DNA from: Lamellibrachia satsuma
Lineage: Eukaryota > Annelida > Polychaeta > Sabellida > Siboglinidae
NCBI GenBank assembly: GCA_033239005.1
Contig: BSQZ01000015.1
Location: 6,389,001-6,453,000, forward strand
Direction of reading: 5' to 3'
Length of the DNA stretch: 64,000 bases
The position numbers were made by a program, and so were the translations under genes. Below, piece by piece: positions 63,101-64,000 of this stretch (position 1 is the stretch's first letter; the number at the start of each line of letters is the position of its first letter). Below the pieces are notes generated by a model that saw only the letters and a program-made list of their open reading frames with translations, ran no database searches and was not told where the DNA came from.

Positions 63101-63679
63101 GATATTAAAAAATATTGAAGTTACATAAAATCTAAAGAGCACTGGGTAAACACTCTACACATGGTTAATGGGTATAAAACGACAGTGGTACAAGCACTGT
63201 GAGCCTACCTGACCGGGTCATGCGTCAGTCTGGACGCAGCCTCTGGGTACACGGCTGTAGCCTGGGAGACTGCCAGAAACATACACATTATTTACACCTC
63301 TGTATCCTACTCCTCACAAACACATTGGCCTTTCCACATTCCATGCTTCCACGCAGCTTCAACGTTCTGATCCAGTATGCTAATTTCTTAGTATTCTTCT
63401 TTTGAAATTAAATTGTCATATCATTACTGTTGCATATCATTAAGTAGTACTACATATCTACATTCTGAAAACATACATTCGAGAAATATCAAGTTATGTT
63501 TTCAAGTTCACGTCTACAAACATGACATGGCTCAATCTATTGTACCTTTCAGTGCCATCTGCGGCTGCTGCAGCTTCACACTGCCTAGCCCCGCTACCGG
63601 CTGTTGCCACTCTTGTGGTGCCCTCTTGCGGTAAGGTACCTCGTGATCCTTGTATGCGTCCACCCACTGTTCCACGTTA
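33033..63679 (-). CDS. CSPP1: CSPP1 (centrosome and spindle pole-associated protein 1), 3' 24 exons, partial
   Basis: Twenty-four minus-strand exons join in phase to 839 residues and a stop; the 5' part lies beyond base 64000. Landmarks in order: YHYYGSKSLLDPSL; MSYQAELLKQ; EEQLKIYDPFGKGGGGAPVR, the strongest family signature; a Glu/Arg/Lys-rich coiled coil over exons 48463-48612 and 47516-47653; proline-rich motifs SPPIPTLRAKD, SPPVPALLAKD, SPPLPANR and SPPVPAKR; QLAHMRKQLLNERKRI; NMLESDSAFI; KNEERLRRLKAL; and a C-terminal DPEDVLDRFMAKQQYKR. These follow the order in vertebrate CSPP1. By family, it is a microtubule-associated protein of centrosomes, spindle poles and ciliary axonemes, needed for ciliogenesis and mutated in human Joubert syndrome. 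Five of its exons have tandem repeats spanning a splice junction. The upstream (5') exons are not visible. Confidence 0.95.
33107..35243 (-). other. CSPP1 last intron
   Basis: About 2.1 kb, AT-rich. A short CA/CG-type alternating stretch lies at 33520-33560. No exon or transposon is recognised. Confidence 0.6.
35244..35343 (-). CDS. CSPP1: CSPP1 exon
   Basis: This 100-bp exon has acceptor tttttag and donor gtaggt, phase 0 to 1. It reads SIYTNPMGSVRSLDPESINS then KNEERLRRLKALT, matching VRNEERMRRLNEF. Confidence 0.92.
35972..36078 (-). CDS. CSPP1: CSPP1 exon
   Basis: This 107-bp exon has acceptor ttgtag and donor gtaagc, phase 1 to 0. It reads VSNGGRSVPNSGRREPPRQP then an Arg-rich stretch and QVETPD. 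Confidence 0.85.
36895..38870. repeat. Minisatellite, 77-bp unit (65-bp variants), split by a LINE
   Basis: Units carry agatgtactgactgaacaac, acctgtcacagatggatgga and tatctgaggatcatggacag. About seven or eight copies lie left (36895-37515) and four or five right (38513-38870) of the inserted element. Confidence 0.92.
37516..38512 (-). mobile_element. 5'-truncated LINE inserted in the 77-bp array
   Basis: The minus strand encodes NYCITTWGYQGNRLVKMQKK, then AVRIITLSKYNSHTEPLFKK and LKLEDLLKLQELKFYYKYRH, the RT C-terminus of an L2/CR1-like LINE, ending at a stop near 38026. The 3' tail (37516-37545) is a short ttatcc-type repeat. The flanking satellite resumes exactly (gagactaa before, agatgtactg after). 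Confidence 0.85.
38975..39070 (-). CDS. CSPP1: CSPP1 exon (LESDSAFI motif)
   Basis: This 96-bp exon has acceptor tgtgcag and donor gtatgt, phase 1 to 1. It reads LMKRLDPHDLGLLREGSITS then ANMLESDSAFI; LESDSAFI is identical to the vertebrate motif. Confidence 0.92.
39533..39667 (-). CDS. CSPP1: CSPP1 exon
   Basis: This 135-bp exon has a weak acceptor (gttaaag) and donor gtgagt, phase 1 to 1. It reads DTESRQNLRSMFPDEPMTSD then QRVLLTEQEESLKKMAKRK, matching DSETRVDLKFMYLDPP and LLREQQKRLNRIK. Confidence 0.9.
39725..41024 (-). repeat. Junction-spanning minisatellite at CSPP1 exon 41025-41140 donor
   Basis: About 28 copies of a 46-bp unit (51-bp variants at 39960-40230). On the coding strand each has gagttccaccatctcaggaa then caaag|gttagtgtc, matching the last 30 or so bases and donor of the exon. 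A unique stretch (40240-40480) interrupts it. Confidence 0.88.
41025..41140 (-). CDS. CSPP1: CSPP1 exon (junction-spanning repeat at its donor)
   Basis: This 116-bp exon has acceptor ttccag, phase 2 to 1. It reads KKNVDVFEVARTGEPVSLRR and continues to NLREFHHLRNK before donor gttagt. An internal donor (gtgatg, giving 41076 as the left end) is also in phase 1. The longer form is preferred because it resembles FQNVHDFNELK in vertebrate CSPP1. The last 30 or so bases and donor recur about 28 times in the intron. Confidence 0.82.
41499..41554 (-). CDS. CSPP1: CSPP1 exon
   Basis: This 56-bp exon has acceptor tttcag and donor gtaagt, phase 0 to 2. It reads DEPEVYDPRVYQRPPAAP. Confidence 0.83.
42031..42119 (-). 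CDS. CSPP1: CSPP1 exon
   Basis: This 89-bp exon has acceptor tcgcag and donor gtgcga, phase 1 to 0. It reads AEVLNQLAHMRKQLLNERKR then EGDLKKGQ, matching the ELSEMRKQLRSEERRLQE segment. Confidence 0.92.
42565..42861 (-). repeat. Junction-spanning minisatellite at CSPP1 exon 42862-42940 donor
   Basis: About seven copies of a 36-42-bp unit (mostly 39). On the coding strand: ctccagggaatcaagacctc then caa|gtaagtatccctcttt. The unit repeats the exon end and its donor, and also carries a pyrimidine tract plus AG that resembles an acceptor. Confidence 0.9.
42862..42940 (-). CDS. CSPP1: CSPP1 exon (junction-spanning repeat at its donor)
   Basis: This 79-bp exon has acceptor ctacag and donor gtaagt, phase 0 to 1. 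It reads VSDEQVGRKSPPVPAKRSSS then RESRPP. The 3' end and donor are repeated every 39 bp or so into the intron (42565-42861), so later donors would add in-frame repeats. Confidence 0.87.
42955..44090 (-). repeat. Minisatellite, 38-bp unit, about 30 copies
   Basis: Plus-strand unit gacaggtaaaggtatatgag plus acatgtgaaggtatacaa. The minus strand of the unit has no stop in any frame, so the whole intron stays open (see findings). Confidence 0.95.
44159..44221 (-). CDS. CSPP1: CSPP1 exon
   Basis: Twenty-one codons, phase 0: DERPISPPLPANRSKTNPEK followed by Met. Acceptor ttgcag, donor gtaaga. The downstream intron is open in the same frame. Confidence 0.88.
44222..46185 (-). other. CSPP1 intron
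   Basis: Contains the MITE at 44739-44974 and three copies of an 18-bp repeat (catgtgacacccattaatca type, 45082-45150). Nothing else is recognised. Confidence 0.6.
44739..44974. mobile_element. 236-bp MITE with TA flanks
   Basis: The left end ctgtatttgacc and reverse complement of the right end ccgtatttgact are followed by matching aagc-tac segments. TA lies on both sides (44737-44738 and 44975-44976). Non-coding. Confidence 0.6.
46186..46395 (-). CDS. CSPP1: CSPP1 exon (proline-rich)
   Basis: Seventy codons, phase 0, acceptor ttccag and donor gtaacg. It contains three SPP-type motifs: SPPIPTLAV, SPPIPTLRAKD and SPPVPALLAKD. Confidence 0.9.
46735..46790. repeat. Short tandem repeat
   Basis: Four to five copies of aaccatgttga- or ccaaccatgttga-type units in a CSPP1 intron. 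Confidence 0.85.
47023..47076 (-). CDS. CSPP1: CSPP1 exon
   Basis: Eighteen codons, phase 0: EEEESTRPVSPPIRSKTQ. Acceptor atttag, donor gtatga. Confidence 0.85.
47516..47653 (-). CDS. CSPP1: CSPP1 exon (coiled coil)
   Basis: Forty-six codons, phase 0, donor gtgagt. It reads AQRQQEQLKKVQEERRKEVE and continues Glu/Arg-rich. Two acceptors six bases apart (gatag and cacag) are both in frame and would add or drop two residues (AQ). Confidence 0.9.
47970..48012. repeat. (ACGC/ATGC)n microsatellite
   Basis: Alternating purine-pyrimidine cacacgcacgcacgcatgca tract. Confidence 0.9.
48050..48440 (-). repeat. Minisatellite, 22-bp unit
   Basis: Units of gatgctgtgtgatgacagaggt, about 18 copies, starting about 25 bp after the donor of exon 48463-48612. 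The coding-strand frame stays open from the exon through the array to about 48043. Confidence 0.92.
48463..48612 (-). CDS. CSPP1: CSPP1 exon (coiled coil)
   Basis: Fifty codons, phase 0, acceptor ttgtag and donor gtaagc. It starts IEDKKRKQEEERRQQQLEDE and is charged and heptad-like throughout. Its first 25 or so bases and acceptor are duplicated about 82 bp upstream in the intron. Confidence 0.92.
48613..48830 (-). repeat. Acceptor-spanning duplication and 20-bp repeats at CSPP1 exon 48463-48612
   Basis: ctgcttcctcttcttgtcct followed by caatctacaacaccagcc occurs at the exon/intron edge (48588-48625) and again at 48670-48707. The intron further holds units of ctatactatgacaccagcct. Confidence 0.88.
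48998..49640. repeat. Minisatellite, 30-bp unit, about 21 copies
   Basis: Units of caaggcacaatagtttctac plus attagtccac. The length is ten codons, so an apparent 196-residue plus-strand frame results; it is not a gene. Confidence 0.95.
49987..50040 (-). CDS. CSPP1: CSPP1 exon (coiled coil)
   Basis: Eighteen codons, phase 0 at both ends: TEVQKTAQQKYQDDLRRQ. Acceptor tgtcag, donor gtaaca. It matches the TELQIKQQELYKNFL region. Confidence 0.87.
50041..51094 (-). other. CSPP1 intron
   Basis: AT-rich; an (ATT)n tract at 50956-50980 follows ggaaataaattt and may be a retroelement tail. No exon is recognised. Confidence 0.55.
51095..51321 (-). CDS. CSPP1: CSPP1 exon
   Basis: This 227-bp exon has acceptor aaacag and donor gtaaga, phase 1 to 0. 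It reads NLRMMHLDNEEKWRDPTNFT, then a Pro/Ala-rich linker, then SSLMRILGDGM. Confidence 0.92.
51322..53591 (-). other. CSPP1 intron
   Basis: Holds the 39-bp array (51940-52400) and near 53400-53560 an imperfect repeat of the taagtttgcaggctc type. A short open frame at 52900-53020 does not fit the exon phases. Confidence 0.55.
51940..52400. repeat. Minisatellite, about 39-bp unit, 11-12 copies
   Basis: Units of ccaatctcagggatacccat plus cattacaccttgtagggct; divergent copies at the left. Confidence 0.92.
53592..53689 (-). CDS. CSPP1: CSPP1 exon (GKGGGGAP signature)
   Basis: This 98-bp exon has acceptor tcggcag and donor gtaagt, phase 2 to 1. It reads YNMKMEEQLKIYDPFGKGGG then APVRDADGNLV. A donor 4 bases earlier (gtcagt) was rejected because the next exon would then be out of frame. 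Confidence 0.92.
54219..54268 (-). CDS. CSPP1: CSPP1 short exon
   Basis: This 50-bp exon has acceptor gaaccag and donor gtgaga, phase 0 to 2. It reads IEEQKNKKLKIKQDEE plus two bases of an Arg codon. It is separated from the upstream exon by a 4.2-kb intron that is almost entirely the 42-bp array. Confidence 0.85.
54440..58315. repeat. 3.9-kb minisatellite, 42-bp unit, about 91 copies
   Basis: Plus-strand unit cacttacactgcatacattg plus cctgagaacacacatcaggc plus at. Common variants are cct/tct (gCctgag or gTctgag) and caggcat/cacgtat. The left third is mainly the caggcat type, while the right part mixes both. On the CSPP1 coding strand every unit has tgtgttctcag (acceptor-like) and gtaagtgat (donor-like) about 15 bases apart. 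The unit is 14 codons, giving two overlapping plus-strand frames of about 1,300 residues that I do not regard as genes. Confidence 0.97.
58459..58567 (-). CDS. CSPP1: CSPP1 exon with GC donor
   Basis: This 109-bp exon has acceptor tgtgcag. It reads SNGAAAMSGPGGLGGDESRQ then HKEKQMSYQAELLKQ. The donor is CAG|gcaaga: GC instead of GT, with an otherwise consensus flank. The next exon (IEEQKNKKLKIKQDEE) follows in phase 0, as in SYQEALQQQIREREE of the vertebrate protein. Confidence 0.85.
58896..59007 (-). CDS. CSPP1: CSPP1 exon
   Basis: This 112-bp exon has acceptor ttttcag and donor gtgaga, phase 1 to 2. It reads APPMSGRVGYTPQPMYASEQ then PNPRPNFNDM. Confidence 0.85.
59295..59386 (-). CDS. CSPP1: CSPP1 exon (junction-spanning repeat at its acceptor)
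   Basis: This 92-bp exon has acceptor tttactgag and donor gtgagt, phase 2 to 1. It reads MPGIPSYANQMDQAYHYYGS then KSLLDPSLPA, comparable to AYYFYGSRNTFDPSLAYYG in vertebrates. Its first 25-30 bp and acceptor recur through the array at 59387-60440. Confidence 0.87.
59387..60440 (-). repeat. Junction-spanning minisatellite at CSPP1 exon 59295-59386 acceptor
   Basis: Alternating half-units of about 56-57 bp, together about 113 bp, repeated about eight times. On the coding strand each has tttactgag|tatgctggg then accaagctatgcca, the acceptor and first 25-30 bases of the exon, or a diverged version (ccagatgtaccgaactatgt). Confidence 0.9.
60441..61121 (-). other. CSPP1 intron sequence
   Basis: AT-rich sequence with a gagtgagtgagtgcgtgcgt stretch at 61030-61090; nothing else is recognised. 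Confidence 0.5.
61122..61238 (-). CDS. CSPP1: CSPP1 exon
   Basis: This 117-bp exon has acceptor tgacag and donor gtaagt, phase 2 to 2. It reads QPPERLPPTRGTNGILERGF then PTMSPGPQPS. Confidence 0.82.
61325..61605. repeat. Minisatellite, 16/32-bp units
   Basis: Units of cctcctcacctaggtc and ccttcctcacccagg. About 17 copies in a CSPP1 intron. Confidence 0.92.
61795..62925. repeat. 20-bp tandem repeat split by a MITE
   Basis: Units of ctatatactataacataagg lie at 61795-61860 and 62832-62925; the element at 61863-62829 separates them. Confidence 0.9.
61863..62829. mobile_element. 967-bp pogo/Tc1-mariner-type non-autonomous element
   Basis: The left end cagtcgagcctcattataac and right end (reverse complement) cagtcacgcctcattattac match at 17 of 20 bases, with TA on both sides (61861-61862 and 62830-62831). 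Sub-terminal parts also mirror each other (gtggtcggggtcca with tccatgaccgacc). No transposase is present. Confidence 0.82.
63209..63269 (-). CDS. CSPP1: CSPP1 exon
   Basis: This 61-bp exon has acceptor ctggcag and donor gtaggc, phase 1 to 2. It reads SQATAVYPEAASRLTHDPV. It was chosen because it is the only open frame that links the flanking exons in phase. Confidence 0.75.
63546..63679 (-). CDS. CSPP1: CSPP1 exon (first visible)
   Basis: This 134-bp exon has acceptor cttgcag and donor gtacaa, and one base completes the previous codon. It reads NVEQWVDAYKDHEVPYRKRA then VKLQQPQMALK. The acceptor and first bases recur in the 20-bp array at 63680-64000. Confidence 0.8.
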
Positions 63680-64000
63680 CTGCAAGCAGAGTTACTTTAC
63701 TGCAAGCTGTCACTTTATTGCAAGCAATCACTTTACTGCAAGCAGGGTCACTTTACTGCAAGCAGGGTCACTTTACTGCAAGCAGAGTCACTTTACTGCA
63801 AGCAGAGTCACTTTACTGCAAGCTGTCACTTTACTGCAAGCAATCACTTTACTGCAAGCAGAGTTACTTTACTGCAAGCTGTCACTTTATTGCAAGCAGG
63901 GTAACTTTACTGCAAGCAGGGTCACTTTACTGCAAGCAGAGTCACTTTACTGCAAGCAGAGTCACTTTACTGCAAGCAGAGTCACTTTACTGCAAGCTGT
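63680..64000 (-). repeat. Junction-spanning minisatellite at CSPP1 exon 63546-63679 acceptor
   Basis: About 15 copies of a 20-bp unit (actttactgcaagcagagtc) running off the window. On the coding strand each has cttgcag|taaagtg, matching the real edge cttgcag|taacgtg of the exon. Variants with 14-18 bp also occur. Confidence 0.88.

Overview
This 64 kb window is animal genomic DNA: intron-rich genes with GT-AG splicing, many minisatellites, LINE and Ty3/Gypsy fragments, and small DNA transposons. No rRNA, tRNA or CRISPR locus was seen. Three protein-coding genes can be reconstructed exon by exon, with reading phase kept across every junction. They are PPP1R42 (minus strand, 5' part only), PREB/SEC12 (plus strand, complete, 9 exons, 412 codons) and CSPP1 (minus strand, last 24 exons, 839 residues plus stop; its 5' part lies beyond base 64000). 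From memory, PPP1R42 and CSPP1 are close neighbours on human chromosome 8q, so the pair looks like conserved linkage, with PREB between them here. The organism is most likely a cephalochordate (amphioxus). The reasons are chordate-like linkage, the transposon types, and minisatellites that span exon-intron junctions, which I recall being reported in amphioxus genes under the name 'mirages'. Another marine invertebrate cannot be excluded.

Layout. 1-2416: PPP1R42 exons 3, 2 and 1 (minus), with microsatellites and a minisatellite in intron 1. 2417-7450: region between the divergent PPP1R42 and PREB, holding LINE remnants and a minisatellite. 7451-25401: PREB. Its first intron (8.6 kb) holds three degraded LINEs, a 642-bp piggyBac-type MITE and a 1-kb pyrimidine-rich repeat; its second intron holds a broken Gypsy element. 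25402-33032: tail-to-tail interval between PREB and CSPP1, dominated by a 3.6-kb minisatellite with 53/56-bp units. 33033-63679: CSPP1, whose introns are packed with minisatellites, including a 3.9-kb array of about 91 copies of a 42-bp unit.

The most notable feature is a repeated structural motif. In all three genes, tandem repeats start at a splice junction and contain a copy of the exon edge together with its splice site. I count seven cases: PPP1R42 exon 2 acceptor, PREB exon 6 acceptor, and five CSPP1 exons (acceptors near 48612, 59386 and 63679; donors near 41025 and 42862). Such arrays carry many near-identical potential splice sites, so they could create alternative splice isoforms or be generated by a mechanism tied to splice-site sequence. 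In addition, one CSPP1 intron (42941-44158) is stop-free and a multiple of three long, so its retention would add 406 in-frame residues. The intron with the 42-bp array uses a GC donor while carrying dozens of GTAAGT-type sites.

Functionally, PPP1R42 and CSPP1 are both linked to centrosome and microtubule biology, whereas PREB is the ER-membrane exchange factor for SAR1 in COPII vesicle formation. Nothing in the sequence suggests that the three are co-regulated.
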